Assembly: GCF_008124615.1 (NCBI RefSeq)
Contig: NZ_VNIB01000001.1
Coordinates: forward strand, 186,001 to 250,000
Source: Geothermobacter ehrlichii
GTDB taxonomy: Bacteria; Desulfobacterota; Desulfuromonadia; Desulfuromonadales; Geothermobacteraceae
Reading direction: 5' to 3'
DNA: 64,000 bases
The number at the start of each line of letters is the position of its first letter. Position 1 is the first letter of the stretch. Shown here piece after piece: positions 16,619-25,284 of this stretch. The notes under the pieces are model-generated. The model was not told the origin of the DNA and made no database searches. It worked only from the letters and a program-made list of their open reading frames with translations. The position numbers and the translations under genes are program-made.

Positions 16619-17563
16619 ATGGAATTGCGACCTGCCAGCGGCGACTGGAAGGATATCGACGCGGGATTGCTGCGTCTGCATCTGGAATTCGAGGAGGATT
16701 TTCGCCTCGACCTGCCGCAGCTGCTCCTTCTGCGCCGGGAGGTGAACCGGGCGGCAAAGGCCCTGGCGAAGATGCGCTCCGGCGACGAATGCCGCTCCCT
16801 GCGCCTGCTGACGGCGCCGCCACCATCGGACGATCCGCAGGTCAGGCGCTATCTCGCCAAGCCGCCGGTGCCCTACGTGCTCCGTCCCGTTCCCGGCCTG
16901 CCGCGGATCCTGACGGCAGGCGATTCTCTCGATCTCGACTTCTTTCTTTTCGGCGGCGGCAGGGAACTGGCGGCAACCCTGATCGATCTCTTCGTCTACA
17001 TCGGCGAATGCGGTTTCTGCAACGGGGAGGGGAAATTTTCCCTAAGCCGGGTCAGTGTCGTCGACGAGCGAGGCGAAGCCGTTGCCGTCTGGTGTCCGGG
17101 ACAGGTTTGGACCAGCCCGCAATGGCCGCTCTTCTTTTTCGATCGTGAGCCGCAGCTTTTGCCGGGCCAGCGTGGCGCGATCCGCTTCATCACGCCCGCC
17201 CGGCTGATGCGGAGGGGCAAACCCCTCTTCAGGCCGTCGCTGGCGCAGCTCTTCCCTTTTATTGTCCGTCGTGTCTGCGGTATGTGCCACTACTGGTGCG
17301 GCGTCGACCTGCTGGCCGATCCGGGCGATTTCTTTGCCAACCTTCCGCAAGAAGATATTCGGGGTGGCCTGCAATGGCGGGACTGGCGGACGCTGTCCGG
17401 TGACAGGGGGGAACAGCCGGTCGGCGGGCTCGTCGGCCGCATTGCCGTGCCGGCAGAATGGCTTGCGTACGGAGCTCCCTTCTTTATGCTCGGAGCGCGT
17501 CTCAATCTCGGCAAGGGAGCGGCCTGCGGTGCCGGGGCCTGGGAGCTGGTTCTGGAACCGTGA
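16619..17563 (+). CDS. Cas6-like RAMP protein (orphan, no CRISPR in window)
   Basis: A 314-residue protein whose C-terminal half resembles the Cas6 C-terminal RAMP domain family (CRISPR pre-crRNA endoribonuclease group). Support: VGGLVGRIAVPAEW, then AYGAPFFMLGARLNLGKGAACGAGAWEL, the glycine-rich loop that ends such proteins. No other cas gene or repeat array lies in the window. Two cysteine knuckles, C131-x2-C134 and C220-x2-C223 (with H224 and C227 close by), could bind zinc, which is not a feature of classical Cas6. The ATG at 16619 follows GGCGAGAG. The role could be RNA binding or cleavage outside CRISPR; this is inference. Confidence 0.6.
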   Translation: MELRPASGDWKDIDAGLLRLHLEFEEDFRLDLPQLLLLRREVNRAAKALAKMRSGDECRSLRLLTAPPPSDDPQVRRYLAKPPVPYVLRPVPGLPRILTAGDSLDLDFFLFGGGRELAATLIDLFVYIGECGFCNGEGKFSLSRVSVVDERGEAVAVWCPGQVWTSPQWPLFFFDREPQLLPGQRGAIRFITPARLMRRGKPLFRPSLAQLFPFIVRRVCGMCHYWCGVDLLADPGDFFANLPQEDIRGGLQWRDWRTLSGDRGEQPVGGLVGRIAVPAEWLAYGAPFFMLGARLNLGKGAACGAGAWELVLEP

Positions 17564-17576
17564 TCTCCCTGATCGC

Positions 17577-17604
17577 TTGCGACCGCCGCCCTCTTGGTTA
17601 TACT
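17577..17604 (+). promoter_or_regulatory. Candidate promoter for the zinc-ribbon gene
   Basis: TTGCGA (17577-17582) and TATACT (17599-17604) are spaced by 16 bases. They lie 35 bases before the ATG at 17639. Confidence 0.4.
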
Positions 17605-17614
17605 TTTGTAAAAT

Positions 17615-17628
17615 CCTGTAAATACAGG
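17615..17628. promoter_or_regulatory. Inverted repeat over the zinc-ribbon gene leader
   Basis: CCTGTA-AA-TACAGG is a perfect 6-base dyad between the predicted start site and the ribosome site GGGAGG (17627-17632). It could be an operator, or a small hairpin that partly hides the ribosome site. Its CTGTA/TACAG half-sites resemble those of the palindrome before frdC. Confidence 0.35.
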
Positions 17629-17638
17629 GAGGTACTTT

Positions 17639-17965
17639 ATGGCGGACATCTGGAAAGAGCGGGAACGGGCCCTGGAAAACGAATACATCTACCGTCGGGA
17701 GAGAGAGCTGATCCAGAAGATGCGCAAGGAAACGAAGGAGCGGCTGATCCGGGAGCTCTGCCGCAATCGCTGTCCCAAGTGCGGCGAAGAGATTCAGGCG
17801 ATGACCTTTCGCGGCGTTCCGCTCGACAAGTGTCCCGGTTGCGGTGGTGTCTGGCTCGGTCCGCGCGATCTGCAGATCCTCTCCGAAAAGGATCACCGGA
17901 CCTGGTTCGAAAAATGGTTCAAGGACGAGGAAGCCGCCGAGACGAGCCGGGCGGCCGGCGAATAG
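17639..17965 (+). CDS. TFIIB-type zinc-ribbon protein
   Basis: A 108-residue cytoplasmic protein. The first ~40 residues form a highly charged helix (IWKERERALENEYIYRRERE), likely a coiled coil. A zf-TFIIB-type zinc ribbon follows: CPKCGEEIQ and CPGCGGVWL, giving the four zinc ligands. The function of these small bacterial proteins is unknown. It has its own plausible promoter and a strong GGGAGG site, and is followed 21 bases later by the winged-helix membrane protein. Confidence 0.8.
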   Translation: MADIWKERERALENEYIYRRERELIQKMRKETKERLIRELCRNRCPKCGEEIQAMTFRGVPLDKCPGCGGVWLGPRDLQILSEKDHRTWFEKWFKDEEAAETSRAAGE

Positions 17966-17986
17966 GCGCCAGGGGGGCAGCGTACG

Positions 17987-18388
17987 ATGTCGTTTTTCGG
18001 TTTTTTGCTGCTTGCGGTCCTGATTCTCGCCGGAGCCTGGTTTTACCAGTGGTTGCGCCGGGTCGAGGAGGAGATCCGGGCCGAGCTCGGCACCGGTGAC
18101 GAGCCGGCTGAAGGGTCGACAACAGACGCTGAAGATTCGGCCACGGATGGTGAGGAGATCGGCACTGCCAGAAGTGCGAATGCGTCCGGAGTAGATGGAG
18201 ACGAGCTGGTTCGGGCTGTGCTGGCGGCGGTTGCCGCCGAGCCGGGCGTGAAACAGACCGCGCTGTACGACCGGTTTTCCGAACTGCCGAAGAAACGGCT
18301 GCAGGAGCTCTTTCGCCGACTGGAGAAGGACGGGCTGCTGACCAGGGAGAAGGAGAGGGGGACCTACCGGCTCTATCGCCGGAAGTGA
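17987..18388 (+). CDS. Membrane-anchored protein with C-terminal winged helix
   Basis: A 133-residue protein. One N-terminal transmembrane segment (FFGFLLLAVLILAGAWFYQWL) is followed by an acidic, Ser/Thr-rich linker (residues ~35-65). A C-terminal domain with a clear winged-helix pattern follows (ELVRAVLAAVAAEPGVKQTALYDRFSELPKKRLQELFRRLEKDGLLTREKERGTYRLY), resembling MarR/DprA-type wHTH. This suggests DNA- or protein-binding near the membrane, with no known role. It is the last gene before the shared terminator with eno. Confidence 0.6.
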   Translation: MSFFGFLLLAVLILAGAWFYQWLRRVEEEIRAELGTGDEPAEGSTTDAEDSATDGEEIGTARSANASGVDGDELVRAVLAAVAAEPGVKQTALYDRFSELPKKRLQELFRRLEKDGLLTREKERGTYRLYRRK

Positions 18389-18420
18389 AAGGCAAATACG
18401 ACCGGAAAGATGATGGACAG

Positions 18421-18456
18421 AAGGCCCGCCGGAATTGCCGGCGGGCCTTGTTTTTT
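18421..18456 (+). terminator. Intrinsic terminator between the wHTH gene and eno
   Basis: A perfect 12-base stem AAGGCCCGCCGG / CCGGCGGGCCTT with a 5-base loop (18421-18449) is followed by six T (18451-18456). The T run serves the plus strand. The strong stem lies just after the end of convergent eno and may also block transcription from that side. Confidence 0.9.
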
Positions 18457-18474
18457 CATGGTGCGCAGCGTGAG

Positions 18475-19812
<1,338 letters not shown>

Positions 19813-19815
19813 CTA

Positions 19816-19821
19816 TTTATA
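19816..19821 (-). promoter_or_regulatory. Candidate -10 box for eno
   Basis: TATAAA reads on the minus strand 55 bases before the eno ATG. The matching -35 region (complement of 19839-19844, CTTCCA) is weak, so only the -10 is supported. Confidence 0.35.
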
Positions 19822-19874
19822 GCACAGAGCCGGTTGAATGGAAGCCTTTTCTGGAGCGCCGGCTGGCCATGCAA

Positions 19875-19903
19875 TTGATTTTCCCTGGCCCTGGTGGTAT
19901 TTT
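19875..19903 (+). promoter_or_regulatory. Candidate promoter for phoH
   Basis: TTGATT (19875-19880), 17 bases, TATTTT (19898-19903). It lies about 30-40 bases before the phoH start codon. Confidence 0.45.
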
Positions 19904-19932
19904 GTCGGTCTTAAACGCTTTCGCAGTGAAAG

Positions 19933-20937
19933 GTGCCCCATTTGAACGAGAGCGACAGTTCACACCTTCTTGATCTGTCCGATCCGGAGCTGACGGCCCG
20001 CCTTCTTGGCCGGCAGAACCGTCATCTCAAACAGGCTGAAAGACTTCTTGGGCTGAAGATCGGCTCCAAGGGGACCAGCCTCCATTTTCGCGGAGAACCT
20101 CACCAGGTCGCGCTTGCCCGACGGCTGTTCGAGGAGCTGGCCGACCTGCTCCGGGAAGGGTATCCGCTCTATCCACCGGACATCGATTACGCGGTGCGCA
20201 TCCTCAGTGCTGATTCGCGGGCGCGTTTGCGCGACATCTTTCTCGATACCATCTATGTCTCCGCGCGCAAGAAGGTGATCACGCCGAAAAGTCTGGCCCA
20301 AAAAAACTATATTGACGCCATTCGCGAGCACGACGTGGTCTTCGGGGTGGGGCCGGCCGGTACGGGCAAGACCTATCTGGCCATGGCCATGGCAGTGGCC
20401 AGCCTGACGCGCAAGGAAGTGAGCCGCATCATTCTGGTCCGACCCGCGGTCGAGGCAGGGGAGAAACTCGGGTTTCTGCCCGGCGACATCGCCGAGAAGG
20501 TCAACCCCTACCTGCGGCCGCTCTACGATGCCCTCTACGACATGGTCGATCTGTCCAGGGGCCAGGAGATGATCGAGCAGGGGACGGTCGAAGTCGCGCC
20601 GCTGGCCTTCATGCGAGGACGAACTCTCAACGACGCCTTTGTGATTCTGGACGAGGCCCAGAATACCACCACCGAACAGATGAAGATGTTTCTGACCCGG
20701 CTCGGTTTCGGCAGCCGTGCCGTGGTGACCGGAGACGTGACGCAGATCGACCTGCCGGCCGGAAGGGCGTCCGGCCTGCTGGAGGCGATGGATGTGTTGC
20801 GTGGCGTGTCCGGCATCGCCATGGTCCGTTTTTCAGACCGCGACGTGGTCAGGCATCCCATCGTGCAGTCGATCGTGCAGGCTTACGAAAAACGTTCCCG
20901 CCGGACCAGGGGGCGGGAGCAGGGCGAACAACCATGA
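19933..20937 (+). CDS. phoH: PhoH-like ATPase
   Basis: A PhoH-family protein of about 334 residues (PhoL/YbeZ type). It has an N-terminal KH-like region, then a P-loop NTPase domain with Walker A GPAGTGKTYLA and Walker B FVILDEAQN, then RVVTGD-like (RAVVTGDVTQIDLP). YbeZ partners YbeY in ribosome/RNA quality control, and here phoH, a PgpH-like gene and ybeY lie in one operon, which supports this. The frame opens at GTG 19933, but TTG at 19942 sits eight bases after AAAGG and may be the true start. Its stop overlaps the start of the next gene. Confidence 0.92.
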   Translation: MPHLNESDSSHLLDLSDPELTARLLGRQNRHLKQAERLLGLKIGSKGTSLHFRGEPHQVALARRLFEELADLLREGYPLYPPDIDYAVRILSADSRARLRDIFLDTIYVSARKKVITPKSLAQKNYIDAIREHDVVFGVGPAGTGKTYLAMAMAVASLTRKEVSRIILVRPAVEAGEKLGFLPGDIAEKVNPYLRPLYDALYDMVDLSRGQEMIEQGTVEVAPLAFMRGRTLNDAFVILDEAQNTTTEQMKMFLTRLGFGSRAVVTGDVTQIDLPAGRASGLLEAMDVLRGVSGIAMVRFSDRDVVRHPIVQSIVQAYEKRSRRTRGREQGEQP

Positions 20938-23306
20938 GCAGACCGGAAAAGAAAACCGATGCCGTGCCTCGCAAGCTGGCGCGCGGGGCGGCGGACAACG
21001 GCCGTTTCTGGGGGATCGACAAAAAATACCAGCCCTATCTGCTGCTCTGCCTGCTGGCGTTTGTCCTCACCCTGATCATCGTCCCCAAGGGGGGATTCAC
21101 CCCGGCGCATTACGCGCCCGGCGATGTCGCGGCCATCGACATCAAGGCACCCCGGGATCTGCTGATTCCGGATGAGAAACTGACCGCGAAAAAGCGCCAG
21201 GAAGCGCAGCAGGCCGTGTTGCCGCTCTACGATTTCGATCCGGCGGTCGGCAGCGACCTGACCGACCGGCTGCGGCAGGTCTTCGGCATCCTGGCGCCGG
21301 AAAGGCTCGAGGAGGGGGATCTGCATCGTGTCGAGTCGGAAGTTGAGGGCGTGCTCGGGCTCGACGTCGATGAAGGGCAGTTCGCGATCCTGCGCCAGCT
21401 CGCTGCGAAAAGCGAGCTGCACCAGCCTCTGCTCGACGAGGTGACCCGTGCCCTGTCAGTGAAGGCGGTCGCCAACCTGCAGCTGTTCAAGCAGGACCGG
21501 GAAAAGGGCGTTGTCGTTCGCGACCTGGTCGCCGGAACGGAAGCGGAGCTGGCCGACCTTACCGAAGTTGTCGGCGTCGGTGAAATCCGAGATCGGTTAC
21601 TTGCCGGTCTGAAGCGGGCCGGCCTCGATCGCCGGCAGCGCAAGGTGCTGCACGGTCTGCTGGTCCGGATGGTGCGTCCCAATCTGACCTTCAACAAGAA
21701 CGAAACCGAAGAGCGGAAGCGGCGGGCGGCCGAGGCGGTGCAGCCCATCCTGATACAGGTCAAGAAAGGGGAGATGATCGTTCGCGAGGGGGCGAGGGTC
21801 ACCGAGGAGCAGGTGCGCAAGCTCAAGGCGCTGCGCGATCTGAAGAAGGATCGTCGCAACCTGAGCGCGGCGGCCGGGATGCTGCTGGTTCTGCTGCTGG
21901 TTCTGCTGGTCAGTTTTCAGTTTGCCGGCAAAAACATCTCCAAGTTCCGGCTGCAGCCTCGCGACATGCTCTTTCTGGTTCTGACCTTCAGTGGTCTGTT
22001 CGTGCTGATCAAGCTGGCCATCTTTCTCGCCGCGGCGGTGGAAACGGCCTTTCCCTACATCGACTCGGCCAGCTTCTATTACCTGATTCCCTTTGCCGCC
22101 GGCGCCGTTCTGGTGCGCATCGTCCTCAATTCGGAAGTTGCCCTGGTCTTTTCCGCCCTGGTGGCGCTGGCGGTCGGCCTGCTCTTCAGCAACAGCCTCT
22201 TTCTCGCCCTTTACGTTCTGATCGGTTCGCTGACCGGCGCCCATTTCGTTCGCCACTGTGGAACCCGTTCCGCCCTCTACCGGGCTGGCTGGCAGGTCTC
22301 CCTGGTTAACATGGCGATGGTGTTCGGTCTGCACCTGATGGCCGGCCATTCTCTGTCGATCCAGCTGCTCTACAAACTCGGCTTTGCCATGGCCGGCGGT
22401 TTTTTCTGCGCCATCGTCGCCACGGCGGCGGTGCCGCTGATCGAGGCCGTTTTCAAGTACACCACCGATATCAAGCTGCTGGAGCTGGCCAACCTGAACA
22501 CGCCGGTTCTGCGGCAGCTGATGGTGCAGGCGCCGGGGACCTATCATCACTCCATTGTTGTCGGCAACCTCGCCGAGGCCGGCGCCGAGGCCATCGGCGC
22601 CAATCCGCTGCTGGCCCGGGTGGCCGCCTACTATCACGACATCGGCAAGATCAAAAAGCCGCTCTACTTCGTCGAGAACCAGAGCGGCACGGAGAACAAG
22701 CACGACAAGTTGAGCCCCTCCATGAGCGCCCTGATCCTGATGGCCCATATCAAGGACGGGGTTGAACTCGCCCGGGAGAACAGGCTGGGTCGGGAGTTGA
22801 TCGACATTCTGCGCCAGCACCACGGCACCGCCCTGATGAAATATTTCTACGACAAGGCAAAGAACCAGCAGGACCCCGAGGTGCAGCAGGTCGACGAACG
22901 GGACTACCGTTATCCGGGGCCCAAGCCGCAGACCCGGGAGGCGGCGCTCATCATGCTGGCCGACGCGGTCGAGGCCGCCGGACGCACCCTGACCGACCCG
23001 ACCCCCGCCCGTATCCAGGGAATGGTGCAGAAGATCATCAACAACATTTTCATCGACGGTCAGCTCGACGAGTGTGAACTGACCCTGAAGGATCTGCACA
23101 AGATCGCACGCAGCTTCAACCGCATTCTTGCGGGCATATTCCACTACCGGATCGACTACCCCGAACCGGTACACAAGGAAAAGGAACCGACCAGGAAGAA
23201 GAATGGCGACCATACAGATCGAGAATCGGCAGGCGAGGCAGCAGATCGACCTGGACGAACTGGAAAAGGCGGCGCAGAAGATCTTAAACGTCTTGGGATG
23301 TCCTGA
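20934..23306 (+). CDS. PgpH/YqfF-type membrane HD hydrolase (probable c-di-AMP phosphodiesterase)
   Basis: A 790-residue inner membrane protein. One N-terminal membrane segment (YLLLCLLAFVLTLIIVP), an extracytoplasmic 7TMR-HDED-type domain (residues ~60-310), a seven-helix bundle (~315-500), and a cytoplasmic HD domain with HHSIVVGNLAEAGAE and YYHDIGKIKKP, then ILRQHHGT. PgpH in Listeria degrades cyclic di-AMP, and this family lies beside phoH/ybeY in many genomes. The last ~35 residues (KKNGDHTDRESAGEAADR...) overlap the first 104 bases of ybeY in another frame and look like a shadow extension. Confidence 0.9.
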   Translation: MSRPEKKTDAVPRKLARGAADNGRFWGIDKKYQPYLLLCLLAFVLTLIIVPKGGFTPAHYAPGDVAAIDIKAPRDLLIPDEKLTAKKRQEAQQAVLPLYDFDPAVGSDLTDRLRQVFGILAPERLEEGDLHRVESEVEGVLGLDVDEGQFAILRQLAAKSELHQPLLDEVTRALSVKAVANLQLFKQDREKGVVVRDLVAGTEAELADLTEVVGVGEIRDRLLAGLKRAGLDRRQRKVLHGLLVRMVRPNLTFNKNETEERKRRAAEAVQPILIQVKKGEMIVREGARVTEEQVRKLKALRDLKKDRRNLSAAAGMLLVLLLVLLVSFQFAGKNISKFRLQPRDMLFLVLTFSGLFVLIKLAIFLAAAVETAFPYIDSASFYYLIPFAAGAVLVRIVLNSEVALVFSALVALAVGLLFSNSLFLALYVLIGSLTGAHFVRHCGTRSALYRAGWQVSLVNMAMVFGLHLMAGHSLSIQLLYKLGFAMAGGFFCAIVATAAVPLIEAVFKYTTDIKLLELANLNTPVLRQLMVQAPGTYHHSIVVGNLAEAGAEAIGANPLLARVAAYYHDIGKIKKPLYFVENQSGTENKHDKLSPSMSALILMAHIKDGVELARENRLGRELIDILRQHHGTALMKYFYDKAKNQQDPEVQQVDERDYRYPGPKPQTREAALIMLADAVEAAGRTLTDPTPARIQGMVQKIINNIFIDGQLDECELTLKDLHKIARSFNRILAGIFHYRIDYPEPVHKEKEPTRKKNGDHTDRESAGEAADRPGRTGKGGAEDLKRLGMS

Positions 23307-23661
23307 GGGTGAGCTTTCGGTTCTGCTGGTCGACGACGAGCGGATCCGGGAGATCAACCGCGACTATCTCGACCGCGATCGGCCGACCAACGTCATCTCT
23401 TTTTCGATGCGTGAGGGGGAGGGAGCAGATCTCTGTCCCGGATTGCTCGGGGATGTGGTGATTTCCACTGAAACGGCCGCCAGGGATGCTCTGGAAGCCG
23501 GACTCTCGTTTCGGCACGAGCTCTATTTTCTGCTTCTGCACGGCATTCTGCACCTGCTGGGCTATGACCACGAACGCAGCGGCGAGGATGAAGCGGCCCG
23601 CATGGAGGCAAAGGAACGGGAGGTTTTCGCCCTGCTTCGTCGGGAATTTCGGTTGTCGTGA
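23203..23661 (+). CDS. ybeY: Endoribonuclease YbeY
   Basis: A 152-residue metal-dependent RNase that takes part in 16S rRNA 3'-end maturation and ribosome quality control. The zinc motif HGILHLLGYDHE supplies the three histidines. RPTNVISFSM and LGDVVIS are also standard. The ATG at 23203 (GGAAGAA upstream) begins inside the 3' end of the PgpH-like gene; this 104-base overlap is unusually long. The family start (MATIQIENRQ) fits here and no later ATG would keep the first strand. Confidence 0.93.
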   Translation: MATIQIENRQARQQIDLDELEKAAQKILNVLGCPEGELSVLLVDDERIREINRDYLDRDRPTNVISFSMREGEGADLCPGLLGDVVISTETAARDALEAGLSFRHELYFLLLHGILHLLGYDHERSGEDEAARMEAKEREVFALLRREFRLS

Positions 23662-24368
23662 CCCGCGAACCCGTCAAACCCTCGACCTGGCTCGAGAGCG
23701 TCAACTGCGCCATCGAAGGCATTCTCTGGGCAGCGCGGACCCAGAGACACCTGCGCTGGCATTTTCTCGCCGCCATGGCGGTCTTCATGGCGGCGCTCTA
23801 CCTTCGGATTCCGGTGGTCGAGCTGATTCTGCTGGCTTTCGCCGTCACCCTGGTGCTGTTCGCCGAACTGGTCAATACGGCCGTCGAAATCGTCGTCGAC
23901 ATGGTTTCGCCCGGTGCCAGCGAGAAGGCCAGGCTCGCCAAGGACGTCGCCGCCGGGGCGGTGCTCATGGCGACGGTCGGTGCGGCGGCGGTCGGCTATT
24001 TCGCCTTTTCCCGCTACGTATTTCCCGTTGTCAGGGAGGGGATCGCTCCTTTGCAGCGGGCGCCGGGGGAGGTGGCGGTCGTTGCCGTGATTGCCGTGAC
24101 CATCATGGTGGTGCTGTTCAAGGCCCGGTTTGGCCGGGGAACACCCCTGCACGGCGGAATGCCGAGCGGGCATGCCGCCGTCGCTTTTTCCATCGCCACA
24201 TCGATTGCGCTCTCCGATGTCGGTGTGGTCATCGTCGTACTGGCTCTGGCGTTGGCGGTTATGGTCAGCCACAGCCGGTTGCTGATGCGCATTCATGATG
24301 TCAGGGAAGTCGTCGCGGGAGCGGGGCTGGGCATTCTGCTGACACTGCTGGTGCATCTGCTGCTGTGA
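23658..24368 (+). CDS. Fused diacylglycerol/undecaprenol kinase - PAP2 phosphatase
   Basis: A 236-residue membrane protein with two catalytic halves. Residues 1-125 are DgkA-like (AARTQRHLRWHFLAAM, FAELVNTAVEIVVDMVS, SEKARLAKDVAAGAVL). Residues ~140-236 are a PAP2-type phosphatase with PSGHAAVAFS and SHSRLLMRIHDVREVVAG; the usual catalytic-triad Asp near the end appears as Glu. Such a pair could phosphorylate and dephosphorylate lipid carriers such as undecaprenol or recycle diacylglycerol. The GTG start overlaps the ybeY stop (GTGA). Fusions of this kind occur in Gram-positive and delta lineages, but the substrate is not known. Confidence 0.85.
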   Translation: MTREPVKPSTWLESVNCAIEGILWAARTQRHLRWHFLAAMAVFMAALYLRIPVVELILLAFAVTLVLFAELVNTAVEIVVDMVSPGASEKARLAKDVAAGAVLMATVGAAAVGYFAFSRYVFPVVREGIAPLQRAPGEVAVVAVIAVTIMVVLFKARFGRGTPLHGGMPSGHAAVAFSIATSIALSDVGVVIVVLALALAVMVSHSRLLMRIHDVREVVAGAGLGILLTLLVHLLL

Positions 24369-24426
24369 CTCCAGGGACGTCAAGAGCGGCAGTCAGGATG
24401 AAGGGTGTTTTTCTCGGGAGGAACTG

Positions 24427-25284
24427 TTGGCTGACGAACAGAGACGACAACCGGATGAATCGCTACTGAGCAGGTTCGGGCGCCTGTTGCGTGGCCGGCG
24501 GCGGGCGCTGTCGGAAAGAGAGCTGCAGGCCATGATCGAGGAGTCGGAGGAAGAGGGGCTGATCAACGAGGAAGAGAGCGAAATGCTCGCTTCCATTTTC
24601 GAGTTCGGCGAAACCATCGTCCGGGAGGTGATGGTTCCCAGAACCGAGATGGTCTGCTGCCCGGTCGATGCTCCCATGGAGAAGCTTCTCGCCATCATCA
24701 TCAATTCCGGCCATTCACGTTTTCCCATCTTCGAGGGAACGACGGACCGCATTGTCGGGGTTGTCTACGCCAAGGACCTGCTCCGCTACTGGGGGCGGTC
24801 TCCCGACGAGGTCAGCATCCGCCAGGTCATGCGGAAACCCTTCTTCGTTCCGGAAACCAAGAAGATCGAGGAACTGCTGAAGGACTTCAGGACCAGGCGG
24901 GTTCATCTCGCCATTGCCGTCGACGAATACGGCGGCACGTCGGGGCTGATCACCATCGAGGATCTGCTGGAGGAGATCGTCGGCGACATTCAGGACGAAT
25001 ATGACCTGGAGGACGTGCAGCTTCGTCAGGAAGCAGAAGGCGTCTTTGTCGTTGATGCGCGCATCGGCATGTCGGAGCTGGAAGAAAGCCTCGACATCGA
25101 CATCGATTGCCCGGAGGATGTCGATACCCTGGGCGGCTATCTCTGCCATCTCTGCGGCTCGGTTCCCGCGCCCGGCCGGCAAGTCGAAGCCGGCCGGCTG
25201 CGGCTCGATGTACTCGAAGCCGATGAGCGGCGCATCAGCAGGGTGAGGGTCACCCTGCTGCCCGAGAGTACCGATGAAGACTGA
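24427..25284 (+). CDS. corC: CorC/HlyC-family CBS-domain protein
   Basis: A 285-residue cytoplasmic protein with two CBS domains (residues ~75-200: VMVPRTEMVCCPVDAPMEKL, VMRKPFFVPETKKIEELL) and the C-terminal CorC_HlyC transporter-associated domain (VDARIGMSELEESLDIDI). It lacks the N-terminal DUF21 membrane domain, as in E. coli CorC, where it is linked to magnesium/cobalt efflux. The start is TTG at 24427 behind GGGAGGA. It overlaps lnt by 11 bases; the corC-lnt pair is conserved in Gram-negatives. Confidence 0.9.
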   Translation: MADEQRRQPDESLLSRFGRLLRGRRRALSERELQAMIEESEEEGLINEEESEMLASIFEFGETIVREVMVPRTEMVCCPVDAPMEKLLAIIINSGHSRFPIFEGTTDRIVGVVYAKDLLRYWGRSPDEVSIRQVMRKPFFVPETKKIEELLKDFRTRRVHLAIAVDEYGGTSGLITIEDLLEEIVGDIQDEYDLEDVQLRQEAEGVFVVDARIGMSELEESLDIDIDCPEDVDTLGGYLCHLCGSVPAPGRQVEAGRLRLDVLEADERRISRVRVTLLPESTDED

